Assembly (NCBI RefSeq): GCF_030124145.1
Contig: NZ_JASKMS010000030.1
Coordinates: forward strand, 1-64,000
DNA: 64,000 nt
Reading direction: 5' to 3'
Origin: Streptomyces sp. 378
GTDB lineage: Bacteria; Actinomycetota; Actinomycetes; Streptomycetales; Streptomycetaceae
This document shows positions 33,901 through 41,435 of this stretch, piece after piece (the first letter of the stretch is position 1; every line of letters starts with the position of its first letter). The notes beneath the pieces were generated by a model. That model saw only the letters and a program-made list of their open reading frames with translations, was not told the DNA's origin and ran no database searches. The translations under genes were made by a program, and so were the position numbers.

Positions 33901-34329
33901 TTCCGCGGCGGCGTCGGCGCCCCATCTCCGATACGTCGGCTCGACCAGCGCCTCGGCGAGGCCCGTACGCCCCGCCACGGCGATGGCGTGTATGAGTTGC
34001 TGCCGCACGGCGGCGGGCGCGTCCTCGACGGCCCCGATCACGGCGGCGTCCGTAAGCCGCCCTTGCCGCAGCGCCCTGATCGCGGGGGCGCGGACGAGGC
34101 GGTCGGGGTCCGCGAGGCAGCCCTCCAGATACGCGTCGTGGCGCGCCATGTCCGCCGCGGTGGCGGCGAGCCGCCGCCCGTGGACGCCGTGGGCGGCGAG
34201 CCCGGTCAAGAGCTCGTCGACCGCCCCCTCTGCCGCGGCGCGCCGGGCAGCGGAGGCCAGCTCACGCATGCGGTGGGGGTAGGAGAGCCGGTCGACGGCT
34301 GCGAGCAGGTGTTCGGCGCGCTGGGACAT
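30937..34329 (-). CDS. Large HEAT-like repeat protein of unknown function
   Basis: A 1130-residue protein built almost entirely of helical pairs rich in Ala, Leu and Arg, for example VRAPAIRALRQGRLTDAAVI, VRSAALSALAEVRPSLFAED and VLPLLLEHAGGDHARVAVYA. This is the pattern of HEAT/ARM solenoids. There is no signal peptide, membrane segment or enzymatic motif, so it is probably a cytoplasmic scaffold. The C-terminal region (RRHAHPDVRASARETVTARE) is again HEAT-like. Similar long proteins occur in streptomycetes as hypothetical proteins. Starts at ATG 34329. No operon partner is visible: a WD40 scrap lies downstream and IS110 debris upstream. Function unknown. Confidence 0.8.
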   Translation of the reverse strand: MSQRAEHLLAAVDRLSYPHRMRELASAARRAAAEGAVDELLTGLAAHGVHGRRLAATAADMARHDAYLEGCLADPDRLVRAPAIRALRQGRLTDAAVIGAVEDAPAAVRQQLIHAIAVAGRTGLAEALVEPTYRRWGADAAAELLAACTAKTAARLLPRLFRGLDSYRLLAARHPALLLAEMERQLDTLPAVVRDGWLASHADALAFLAERDPLGVLAVLERYETLPMPVDRKLHLLVEADPGRTVRLLLRPKLRSRLNSGRLEPAVLRRLVRHAPAELTDLACAWNDNAAALARLLACLPPSRRGALFDAAMEGNDLAHADLSPALLDVLPYERRTAEARRIATLARGRGAHWTQILTAAAYLPPDEVRDDLLTAVRRSAADDRATAYPLLVRNAARSRDPQEVSRLLRALLRLRNEQDPVRSAALSALAEVRPSLFAEDAAEDLGRIAIDAVEARDSSWSTRHALSTLALSVLREHAVTGGTRLIGWALDTLTRLSGHTGGANVGRLDIVLRRGQEYEVLAALRPWLEAATDKADYSLVFALVRALGRRAWGMAELQEYLWQAVQFGNDASVRTAVDLWLEQPKGRDERVERIVRLEPSAAVLPSVLRVLTGRRTDLLDPVLADTPPYGRFLTARSHWTPPTYRAHRWVPRQQRATAELLARTAGDAGQLVHVRVQALSAAAVIPEAGLEVVRRYTGSSNVPLAEAALGALPWTDRPDEVLPLLLEHAGGDHARVAVYAATRAAQYVAPSRLATELRRLLTPKDPRTVKVTSRKEAVRLAATMLPPAQAAPLLREAFELPGQHHDVQSVCVAFAQDMLAEPASWPMLESAAQGRTELRQKLARAAVAEVDEEHRARYAGLLHHACEPLEPETAAALFPALAEWAPWQPEIAEMLVAATTDLADRAVWAMAGQELVELAADDDSPYLRALRAMLEATGDPYQPDAEPERDQPARQRAASLLHHLLLHHRYRGGGRPTADVLLRAADTAAGHEDFARSVAELRLYALELNKDATALSSGLRRLAADCEGRPLLARDIAEGLSSRLSATSGPAPDAWSETARTLGAEPGLAQGLFAIRLTVSGGSRSRWTEPWRGQLRTLRRHAHPDVRASARETVTAREAPQSVPGTIQW

Positions 34330-34763
34330 GAGGGCGATTCTGCCTGGCGGGCGGGGGTGGCGCCCGCGGATTTCGGCGGGGCGGGGGTCGTCGTGCGGCA
34401 GGCTGTGTGGCTGTCTGTGCGGGCTCTGTGGCGGTCTGTGCAGGCTCGGTCAGCAACTCCGCCAGCCGGTGGGTGAATTCGGTCAGCCAGTCTCGTTGCG
34501 GTCCGCTGCGGGCGATCCGGAACCCGTGCCGGCGGCCCCAGAATGCGGCCTTCACGGCATGGAACTGCAATCGGCTGCCCGCTCGCTCGGCGCCGAACCG
34601 GCGCGTGATGCCGACTGTGCGCGGATGTCGGTAAGGCTCACGGCGTCCAGCCCAAGAGGGCGGGCCGTAGCCGCCTTCTGCGTGAGCCCATTGGCCACCT
34701 CGAGCGCCACGTCCTGCATCACGGAGGCTGCAGCGCGCGGCGAGAAGTGGAGCGCCCACTGGG
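34330..34763. other. Promoter side of the HEAT-like gene with short tandem repeats
   Basis: About 430 bases between the HEAT-like gene and the IS110 remnant. It contains imperfect tandem units around 34400-34445 (GGCTGTCTGTGCGGGCTCTG and GGCGGTCTGTGCAGGCTCGG). A minus-strand frame reads TEPAQTATEPAQTATQPAA across them but I cannot support it as a gene. Nothing else recognised. Confidence 0.35.
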
Positions 34764-35046
34764 GAGTGCCGCCCCCGCCGCGCTGTGCGGGGTCAGTCCC
34801 GTCGAGCGTTCCTCGGGACGCAGGCAATTCCGTCGCCTCAACCGCGGCGGCGACCGCCAGGCCAACGCCGCGCTTCACCGCATCGTGTTCACCCGCCTGC
34901 GGGTCGACCCGCGGACTCAGGACTACTACGGGCGGCGGATCAAGGAGGGCAAGACGCGGCGCGAAATCGTCCGCTGCCTCAAACGCTACGCGGCCCGGGA
35001 GGTCTTCCACCTGGTAAAACAGCTACAGCCAGCCCCCCGCTCATAG
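34764..35046 (+). pseudogene. C-terminal fragment of an IS110-family transposase
   Basis: The frame reads SAAPAALCGVSPVERSSGRR, LNRGGDRQANAALHRIVFTR and RIKEGKTRREIVRCLKRYAA, then REVFHLVKQLQ and a stop at 35046. This is the Transposase_20 end of IS110 transposases, including the serine region. The N-terminal DEDD part is absent. The last 200 bases and the sequence after the stop (CGCTCATAGGGGCTGT) match the right end of the IS110 copy at 50.7-51.7 kb, so both come from the same element type. Confidence 0.75.
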
Positions 35047-35049
35047 GGG

Positions 35050-35586
35050 CTGTGACAAAAGAGGGCGATGCAGAACCCCGTTGGCTCACTCCCGCCGGGG
35101 GTTCTGTCGCGTCCTGTATCGGGCCGGCCGCATGTACGTCCCCCCGGGTGCGAAGGCACGGGAGGGTGCGTGGAAGGGATGGTCGGCAGCGCTCGCGTCC
35201 GGCGGTAGCCTCCTGCTGATCTGAGAACCCGTCGGCACCGTCGGTGGAGGACTCGACCCGCAACATGGCGGCGACGAGCGCCACGTCAGCCTGTACCGCG
35301 CCCCGGACCGACTTCACCGCCGCCCGACGCCTCCCGGATCACCTCCACGGAGCCCGGGTCACGCACCTCGGGCCAGGCCCGCGGGACCATCCGCGCGACC
35401 TCCATAAGCGCCATCACCTCCTTCCTGGCCCGGTCGTTTCGCTGGGAACCGCGGGGGCCTACACAGCCGCCGACGTCTACCGGCCCTCTGCCCAGCACAT
35501 TGCGGGTGACGGGTGGGGACATACGTCAGATGGGCGGCCGGTACGCGCTGACGGGCCGCGGCTGCATCGACTTGGGGAAGCTGGTG
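35050..35586. other. Region between IS110 remnant and propeller gene
   Basis: About 540 bases. A short minus-strand frame near 35286-35420 has GC-rich third positions (MVPRAWPEVRDPGSVEVIRE) and may be the end of a lost gene, but I cannot name it. No terminator was recognised for the propeller gene. Confidence 0.3.
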
Positions 35587-36639
35587 TCAGGGGGACACCG
35601 CGTAGCCCGGCGCAGACTGGCCGAACTGCTGGGCGATGTGCCAGACCGCGTGGTCTGTGCCGTGGAAGAACACGTGCAGGCGTCCGTGGCCGTCGGCCTC
35701 GACGACGGGTTCGCCGCCGAGGTTCTGCGCGATCTGTTCGTGGGAGCTCCAGGCGGTGCCGTTGATGACGGTCTGCTCGCAGGCCCACAGGTGGCCGTCG
35801 CCCCAGTGGAAGGCGGCGAGCCGGCCATCGGCGGCCTGGGCGGCGGCAGGGTTTCCGGTGAGGGTGCCGCCGAGGCTGGTCAGCTTGGCCCACCCGTTGT
35901 AGTCGTCGGTCTGGGGCAGGTGCCACAGGGCGTTGTCGGTGCCTCGGAAGAACACTTCCAGGCGTCCGTCGGCGTTCTTGGCGACGACCGGGTCGCCGCC
36001 GATGTTCTGCACGATGCTCACGGGACTGTCCCAGCCGCTGCTGTTGGCGTCCCGCTGGCGGGCGACCCACAGATGACCGTCGGTGCCGCGGAAGAACACC
36101 TGAAGGCGGCCGCGGGCGTCTGTCGCCACTGCCGGATCGCCGGCCGGGGAGCCGCCCAGGCTGCCCGGGTCGGTCCAACTGCCGTAGCCGGACTTGGCGG
36201 TCTCCCACACATGCCACAGGGCGCCGTCAGTGCCCCGGAAGAACGCCTCCGGGCGCCCATCGGCATTGAGCCCGGGGACCGGGTCACCCCCGATATGGGT
36301 CACCAGCGTCTTCCCCGGGCCGTAGGTGCCGTTGATGACCGTCTGCCAGGGGTGCTCGAGGTGGCCCTGGCCGTTGCGGAAGAACACCCCGATACGCCGC
36401 GCCGCCGTCCGCAGAGCGGACGGATCACCGGACAAGGTGGCACTGCCCAGCTTCTCCCAGTCGGACCAGCCGCCCCACCCCTGCTGATGGCTGGTCGACG
36501 GCGCGTCGTCGGCGCGGTGCCTGATGAACACCTCCAGGCGGCCGTCCGACGAGGGCGCCACCGCCGGATTGCCCGTCAGCTGCCCGCCGAGCGAAGCCAC
36601 CTCGGCCCAGGTCATGCCCGGAGTCGAAGGAATCGTCAT
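35587..36639 (-). CDS. Seven-bladed beta-propeller lectin-like protein (PLL type)
   Basis: A 350-residue protein of seven internal repeats of about 48 residues, each with a core like GRLEVFFRGTDGALWHVWQ (compare GRLQVFFRGTDGHLWVARQ, GRLEVFFRGTDNALWHLPQ and GRLHVFFHGTDHAVWHIAQ). This is the pattern of the PLL/PHL lectins of Photorhabdus, which bind L-fucose and other sugars between blades, and of tachylectin-like propellers. No signal peptide, so it is made in the cytoplasm. The start ATG 36639 is preceded by an AT-rich region. It heads a group of lectin-like genes (35.6-44.1 kb). Sugar specificity is not predictable from sequence. Confidence 0.75.
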   Translation of the reverse strand: MTIPSTPGMTWAEVASLGGQLTGNPAVAPSSDGRLEVFIRHRADDAPSTSHQQGWGGWSDWEKLGSATLSGDPSALRTAARRIGVFFRNGQGHLEHPWQTVINGTYGPGKTLVTHIGGDPVPGLNADGRPEAFFRGTDGALWHVWETAKSGYGSWTDPGSLGGSPAGDPAVATDARGRLQVFFRGTDGHLWVARQRDANSSGWDSPVSIVQNIGGDPVVAKNADGRLEVFFRGTDNALWHLPQTDDYNGWAKLTSLGGTLTGNPAAAQAADGRLAAFHWGDGHLWACEQTVINGTAWSSHEQIAQNLGGEPVVEADGHGRLHVFFHGTDHAVWHIAQQFGQSAPGYAVSP

Positions 36640-37730
36640 GTTCTTCCCCTCCCGTTCGCTCCCGGCGCTTCAACCGAGAGATATCACTACACGTAAAGAA
36701 TCAATTACCCTTCGTGATCGTCGCTAGGCTCGGTGACTCCTTCATGACGGAGCGTCAACAGCCGTCGTGCGCCGACCGCACCCCTCAACGCACCTTTGTA
36801 CAGCGCCCCTCACCGCCCCCTATGGCCGACGAGGGCACCTCTCGCCAAAGCGCACTGGTCGCAGCCTCCCGCGCCCGCCGCCCTGCAGGCCGGCACGCCC
36901 TCTGCGCCTTGAAGTCACTGTCCAATGCCCAATGCGCCATGTGCGGGCCGACCCCGCACCCCGGCTTCGCCCACCGCGACAGACCATCGAACACCCTCCC
37001 CGCCGCCGTCGGCGCGCGCCCCGAGCGGCTGGTTCACGAGCAGGAAGTCGCTGCCGCCCGCCCAAACTTCGCCAAGCGCTCAGCGAACTACTGGTCGAAG
37101 CGCTGCGCCACCAGGAGGTCGAGCGGCTGCGCCCGAGCCCGCCTGGACTTCGACTACGCCCGGTTCGCGTTCGACCGGTGCCGTCCATCGCAGCGCGAAG
37201 TCTGCGTGCGGGAGAGGGGATAAGCCGTGTGGGCGAGCGCCTTCAGGTCATTCGGTGGAGCGGCGGACCGCCCTGGAGGCAAGCAACGAGCGCGCCGCTC
37301 CAACACTAAACGTCTTCTTTGGGACTGAGTCGTCGGTTTAGATGATGCTTGCGCTGTTTGCCTGATCTGCCGGAGTGCCAGCATCTCCCTTGCAGGGAGT
37401 CTTCTCGCAAGGGAGATCGCGGCTTGGAAGGGCGGAAGGGAGCTGCCCGCGTTTTCACGCTCGGTGATGGCGTGTCGTGGTGAGCCGTTGGCTGCCACCG
37501 GCTCCCAGAGCGCGTCGGGCTGATCCAGGCCGCCGCCGCGGTCGAGCGGTTTCCATGTCCGGGCGTTGGCGGGGGCTGCTACCGATCCGGTGTGGTGTCT
37601 CGTCAACGTGCCCGCAGGGAACATCACGCAAGTGATCTCGTCGCCCCGACACTCCTGTGACTTCCTGCAGTCAACCTACAGCCGTCTGTAGTGGGCGGTC
37701 GGTGAAACGGTGAGCGGTGAAGGGATGACG
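36640..37730. other. Long intergenic region between two divergent propeller genes
   Basis: About 1.09 kb with no convincing gene on either strand; open frames here have poor codon character. The first 80 bases are AT-rich (AAAGAATCAATTACCC) and probably hold the promoter for the PLL-like gene. A perfect 11-bp inverted repeat lies at 37383-37417. The rest shows nothing I can name. Confidence 0.45.
37383..37417. repeat. Perfect 11-bp inverted repeat
   Basis: ATCTCCCTTGC (37383-37393) and GCAAGGGAGAT (37407-37417) with a 13-base spacer. It is not next to the end of any gene, so it may be a regulator site or a small structured RNA element for the NHL-ricin gene 313 bases downstream. Confidence 0.4.
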
Positions 37731-39311
37731 ATGAGCACTGCCCAGGCGGCTGCCACAGGTGGCGGGCACTCCGCCCCTCCGATCAGCACGGTCGCGGGGA
37801 CCGGGGGCGCGGGGTTCAAGGGGGAGAACGAGCCCGCCGTTGAGGCTGAGTTGGACTCCCCGTACGGGATCGCGGTGGACGGCGCCGGCACCCTTTACAT
37901 CTGCGACGTCAACAACTTCCGCATCCGGAAGGTCACGGCCGATGGGAAGATCAGCACGTTCGCCGGCCTCGACTCCGCGGGCTTCGACGGTGACGGCGGC
38001 CCCGCCACCGCCGCCCAGTTCAAAGGCCCGATGGGGGTGGCGGTGGACAGTACCGGTGCCGTCTACATCGCCGACTGCTGGAATCATCGGGTCCGGAAGG
38101 TCACGGCTGATGGGAAGGTTCGCACGTTCGCCGGCAGCAGCCCCGCGGACGTTGGACGTGGTGGTTTCGCTGGTGACGACGGTCTGGCAACCTCGGCCCA
38201 GCTGAACCGCCCGATTGGGGTGGCGGTGGACAGCGCCGGCGTCGTCTACATCGTCGACCAGCGCAACCATCGGGTGCGGAAGGTGACGGCCGATGGGAAG
38301 ATCAGCACGTTCGCCGGCATGAGCTCCGCGGGCTTTCACGGTGGCTTCGGTGGTGACGGCGGCTTGGCTACCTCGGCCGAGCTGCGCAACCCGCAGGGAG
38401 TTGCGGTGGACGGCGCGGGCGACGTCTACATCGCCGATACCGGGAACCATCGGGTCCGGAAGGTCACGGGGGACGGGAAGATCAGCACGTTCGCCGGCAG
38501 CGGCCCTGCGGGCTTCAACGGTGGCTTCGACGGTGACGGCGGCCCGGCAACCTCGGCCCAGCTGAACGCGCCCGCAGGAATCGTGGTGGACAGTACCGGC
38601 GTCCTCTACATCGCCGATATCGCTAACCATCGGGTCCGGAAGGTCACGGCGGACGGGAAGATCAGCACGTTCGCCGGCAGCGGCCCCGCGGGCTTCAACG
38701 GTGGCTTCGACGGTGATGGTGGCCCGGCAACCTCGGCCGAGCTGCGCCGCCCGTTCGCGCTCGCTGTGGACTTCGTCGACGCCCTCTACATCGCCGACAC
38801 GGGCAACCACCGGGTGCGGAAGGTCGCGTCGGCGAAGATGGCCGGGCTGCCCGATTCGGGCACGGTGGTTGCTTGGGCCAACGTCCGCAGCAGGCTGCGG
38901 ATGGGGGTCCTGGGGGAGTCCACCAGGGACGGGGCCGAGGTCCACCAGTTGCACACCGTGCCCAGGGATCACCAGCGGTGGCGGCTGGTCGTGGTTGGCC
39001 TGGACAGCGGCGATGTCCTGTACAGGATCGAGAACGTGCGCAGTGGCAAGGTCCTGGAGGTCATCGGGGCGCAGAAGGTGGCCGGCGCGGCGGTCGCGCA
39101 ACGTGCCTATGAGGGTATTGACGCGCGCCACCAGCAGTGGAGGCTGATCCCGGTGGGCTCGGGAAATGGCACCCCGCGGGTGTACGAGATCGCGAACCGG
39201 GGGAGCGGTCTGCTCTTGCGAGTCGACAACAACACCCCCCGCACGGTGATCAAACAGCACAAGTCCCAGGGCGACCACCAAGGCCAGCAGTGGCAGCTGC
39301 TCCCTGTATAA
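37731..39311 (+). CDS. NHL-repeat propeller fused to a ricin-type lectin domain
   Basis: A 526-residue two-part protein. Residues about 20-365 contain six NHL repeats of the form GVAVDxxGxVYIADxxNHRVRKVTADGKISTFAG, each followed by a glycine-rich GDGGPATSAQL loop; this is a six-bladed propeller. Residues about 385-526 form a ricin-type beta-trefoil with HQQWRLIPV and GQQWQLLPV (QxW motifs). No signal peptide. I choose ATG 37731 with GAAGGG at normal spacing; upstream in-frame starts at 37710 and 37725 are less well placed. A perfect terminator follows. It may bind glycans at one end and protein or glycan at the other. The role is unknown. Confidence 0.8.
   Translation: MSTAQAAATGGGHSAPPISTVAGTGGAGFKGENEPAVEAELDSPYGIAVDGAGTLYICDVNNFRIRKVTADGKISTFAGLDSAGFDGDGGPATAAQFKGPMGVAVDSTGAVYIADCWNHRVRKVTADGKVRTFAGSSPADVGRGGFAGDDGLATSAQLNRPIGVAVDSAGVVYIVDQRNHRVRKVTADGKISTFAGMSSAGFHGGFGGDGGLATSAELRNPQGVAVDGAGDVYIADTGNHRVRKVTGDGKISTFAGSGPAGFNGGFDGDGGPATSAQLNAPAGIVVDSTGVLYIADIANHRVRKVTADGKISTFAGSGPAGFNGGFDGDGGPATSAELRRPFALAVDFVDALYIADTGNHRVRKVASAKMAGLPDSGTVVAWANVRSRLRMGVLGESTRDGAEVHQLHTVPRDHQRWRLVVVGLDSGDVLYRIENVRSGKVLEVIGAQKVAGAAVAQRAYEGIDARHQQWRLIPVGSGNGTPRVYEIANRGSGLLLRVDNNTPRTVIKQHKSQGDHQGQQWQLLPV
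38461..38820 (+). repeat. Near-identical 180-bp tandem units within the NHL gene
   Basis: The DNA of the repeats beginning near 38461 and 38641 is almost identical over long runs (ATCAGCACGTTCGCCGGCAG, then GGCTTCAACGGTGGCTTCGA in both), with an exact 180-base offset. Other units are more diverged. This points to recent internal duplication or gene conversion of a propeller blade. Confidence 0.75.
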
Positions 39312-39317
39312 CGCGCG

Positions 39318-39349
39318 TGGGGTCAGGGGCGCGGCCGCCCCTGACCCCA
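39318..39349. terminator. Bidirectional terminator between convergent genes
   Basis: TGGGGTCAGGGGCG (39318-39331), loop CGGC, CGCCCCTGACCCCA (39336-39349): a perfect 14-bp stem with a tetraloop. It lies 6 bases after the NHL gene stop and 14 bases from the 3' end of the convergent minus-strand gene, so it can serve both. Confidence 0.85.
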
Positions 39350-39363
39350 CGGAAAGCCGGGCT

Positions 39364-39897
39364 CTACTCGGACTTGGAACGGGGAGGTTCCTCGGAACGG
39401 GGGGGTTTCTCGGCGCTTGCCTGGGGTGCCTTGCCGGGATCCGCGGCCTTGGGTGCCTCGGGCGCCTTGGGGGGCTTGGTGTAGTCGCTCTTATTGGGCT
39501 TGCTCTGCAGGTCCTCGTTCTTCTCAAGGCCCTCGTGCTTTGTCACCGTCTCACTCGCCTTCCGCATGCCGTCAGAGGCCGCCGTGGACACCGAGCCGGG
39601 ATTCTGGGCGTACGTGGCCTGCGTACCGGCCGATTGCTGGGTGGTCTGGATGAAGGAGCTGAGGAAGCCCAGCATGGCCCGCGCTTCGGGCGACTGCTCG
39701 CGCACGACCTTCGCCCGGGAGGAAGCCCCGTGAATGGCGTTGTTGTACAGGCTCGTGCTCTTGTCGTCGTATGCGTCGTCGTCGACGTCCTCGAAGTCGT
39801 CGACGCCCGCCGCTGGTTGGGGCTTGTCTGTGTTGGTGGTAACCGAGAAGAGCCCCGCGCTGTTGTCCGCGAAGTTGAAGATGTTGCCGAACACCAT
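39364..39897 (-). CDS. Hypothetical acidic protein with disordered C-terminus
   Basis: A 177-residue protein I do not recognise. The N-terminus (VFGNIFNFADNSAGLFSVTT) is followed by a very acidic stretch (DDFEDVDDDAYDD). A helical segment follows (SRAKVVREQSPEARAMLGFL), then a low-complexity tail rich in Lys, Pro, Ala and Glu (KPPKAPEAPKAADPGKAPQA). I choose ATG 39897 behind AAAGGG; GTG 39906 is possible. It lies 30 bases after the putative pore-forming protein gene and is probably co-transcribed. Small acidic partners of toxins can act as chaperones or inhibitors, but that is speculation. No signal peptide. Confidence 0.65.
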   Translation of the reverse strand: MVFGNIFNFADNSAGLFSVTTNTDKPQPAAGVDDFEDVDDDAYDDKSTSLYNNAIHGASSRAKVVREQSPEARAMLGFLSSFIQTTQQSAGTQATYAQNPGSVSTAASDGMRKASETVTKHEGLEKNEDLQSKPNKSDYTKPPKAPEAPKAADPGKAPQASAEKPPRSEEPPRSKSE

Positions 39898-39927
39898 GGT
39901 TGTCACCCTTTGTCCTCGTGTGCCCGG

Positions 39928-41025
39928 TCAGGGCTGCTTGTGCAGCGCTCGCTGGCTGTCGGTCAGGTTCTCGCCGTCGAACATCGTGTGGTGGACGTCC
40001 AGGGCGGAGACGACCTCGGCCAGCCCCTTCATCCGGAAGCCGCCGCCGGCCAGGTCGATGTCACTGATGTCGCGGGCGACCACCTGGTCGAGGCCGGGAT
40101 AGTCATCCGACTGCGGGGGAGACAGGACCGCCACCGGCACCGGGTACATCACCGCGATCAAGCCGGAGAAGGTCACCGGGATCTCGTAGCAGTAGTGCCT
40201 GCGGCAGCGCCGCTGCGTGGCGATGGTCTGCACGCGGGAGTCCGGCGGGACCTGGCCGGAAATCTGCGATTTCGAGGCCCAGCTGGTGTTCAGGGAGCCG
40301 CCGACGGAGCCCGAGATGCCCAGCAGCAACGAGGCGTTGAGTGCCGCGCTGCCGGTGGCGCTGCCCGTGGTCGTGAACGCCACCGAGTCCGTCACCGCGT
40401 TCGCCACGGAGTTCGTCGCCGCGTTCCGCACGCCTGTCTCGGTGGCGTTGGCGTTGTCCACCCCCACGCTGTCCTTGCTGTTCTTGTTGGTCATCGTGTT
40501 GGCGTTCTTGTTCGCCACCTCGTTCTGAAGCTGGGTCTGGAGCTGCGTCTGGAGGTCCATCTTGAGCTGGTTCTGCAACTGCAGCTGGAGCTGCGCGCTG
40601 ACGCTGCCACCGAAGGTGAGCTTGGCCTCCCCCTGGAGCGACCACGTGACCCCGTTCGACACAGTGAAATCGACCGAGTCGGTGAACGTCATCGAAGACG
40701 CCTGGCTGCGGTTGACGTAGGTGCGACAGGAGAACGTGTCGGGCGGAGGCTGACTGATGTCGCACCGCTCCTCGATCAGCGGCTCCCCGAGGTTCATGTA
40801 CGCGAGCCAGCCCAGCTGGAACGCAGAGCCGGGGAAGGCGCCGAAGCTCGACTTGTTCACGGAGAAGCCGACGGGCTTGTGCGGCACACCGTAGTCGTCG
40901 ACGTAGACCAGGTTGGGATGGTCCAGGATGGACTTCCAGGTCTGCTCGATGTTCAGTTCCCGCAGGTTCTTCTTCGTCAGCGGCTGACGTTTGGCCCGTC
41001 CCAGGTTGTACGCGTTGGAAGACAT
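39928..41025 (-). CDS. Putative aerolysin/ETX-MTX2-like pore-forming protein
   Basis: A 365-residue protein without a signal peptide. After a mixed N-terminal region (residues 1-115, with Cys pairs in ERCDISQPPPDTFSCRT) comes a long stretch of alternating Ser/Thr/Val strands: SMTFTDSVDFTVSNGVTWSL, then GSVSAQLQLQLQNQLKMDLQ, an Asn/Thr-rich loop, then TGSATGSAALNASLLLGISG. It closes with ISGQVPPDSRVQTIATQRR before a hydrophobic FSGLIAVMYPVPVAVL. This layout resembles aerolysin-fold beta pore-formers (Ser/Thr strands, insertion loop, VPP-x-S/T turn). The match is by pattern only. Other beta-sandwich proteins remain possible. Start ATG 41025 behind GGGCGGGG. Confidence 0.5.
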   Translation of the reverse strand: MSSNAYNLGRAKRQPLTKKNLRELNIEQTWKSILDHPNLVYVDDYGVPHKPVGFSVNKSSFGAFPGSAFQLGWLAYMNLGEPLIEERCDISQPPPDTFSCRTYVNRSQASSMTFTDSVDFTVSNGVTWSLQGEAKLTFGGSVSAQLQLQLQNQLKMDLQTQLQTQLQNEVANKNANTMTNKNSKDSVGVDNANATETGVRNAATNSVANAVTDSVAFTTTGSATGSAALNASLLLGISGSVGGSLNTSWASKSQISGQVPPDSRVQTIATQRRCRRHYCYEIPVTFSGLIAVMYPVPVAVLSPPQSDDYPGLDQVVARDISDIDLAGGGFRMKGLAEVVSALDVHHTMFDGENLTDSQRALHKQP

Positions 41026-41435
41026 TCCCCGCCCTCGAGTATTCTGGCCGAATTTCAATCGGTGAAATGTAAACGAGAATCTGCATGCGTTCCGAAAAGC
41101 GAAGTTAGCACGTGGTCCGCTGCCCGGGAAGACATCCAACTGCTATGCGCTCAATAGAGTGATTGAGGATCGGCGGCATTCTCAACTCGCTTGATGAGAA
41201 GGTAACTTGGGGCCTGCCGGTTGCTCGGTCGTAATTTTCCGAACCGCCTTATTCGTACGAACGCAATGGCCTCAGTCTTTTGTGGCGAGTGAGGCATTCG
41301 CGGCAGTCATTCAAATCGTCTTCGAAATCGTTGGACCGAAAATTCGTTTGAGTGTACGCAAATGCCGCTCGGTAGGCCGCTGTATTGAGCATCCGAGGCG
41401 TTGTTCTCAACATTCAGGACAGGTGGGGTTTCGCG
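41026..41435. other. Divergent promoter region of the pore-former and lectin-like genes
   Basis: 410 bases, noticeably richer in A/T than the genes around it (CAATCGGTGAAATGTAAACG, TCGTAATTTTCCG, CATTCAAATCGTCTTCGAAA). TTCGAAATCG and similar short inverted pieces occur. It should hold promoters for both directions; I cannot assign boxes. The low GC also hints that the island was acquired. Confidence 0.5.

Noticed and set aside
34262..34759. Minus-strand frame upstream of and overlapping the HEAT-like gene
   Set aside because: Low-complexity Pro/Arg/Thr repeats from tandem DNA units, overlapping the start of a better gene, with no homology recognised.
38280..38820. Regular repeats that might suggest a CRISPR array
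   Set aside because: Units are 180 bp, in frame and translate to NHL blades; no spacers.
37671..39527. 618-codon minus-strand frame opposite the NHL-ricin gene
   Set aside because: Its repetitive sequence simply mirrors the NHL repeats of the plus-strand gene.
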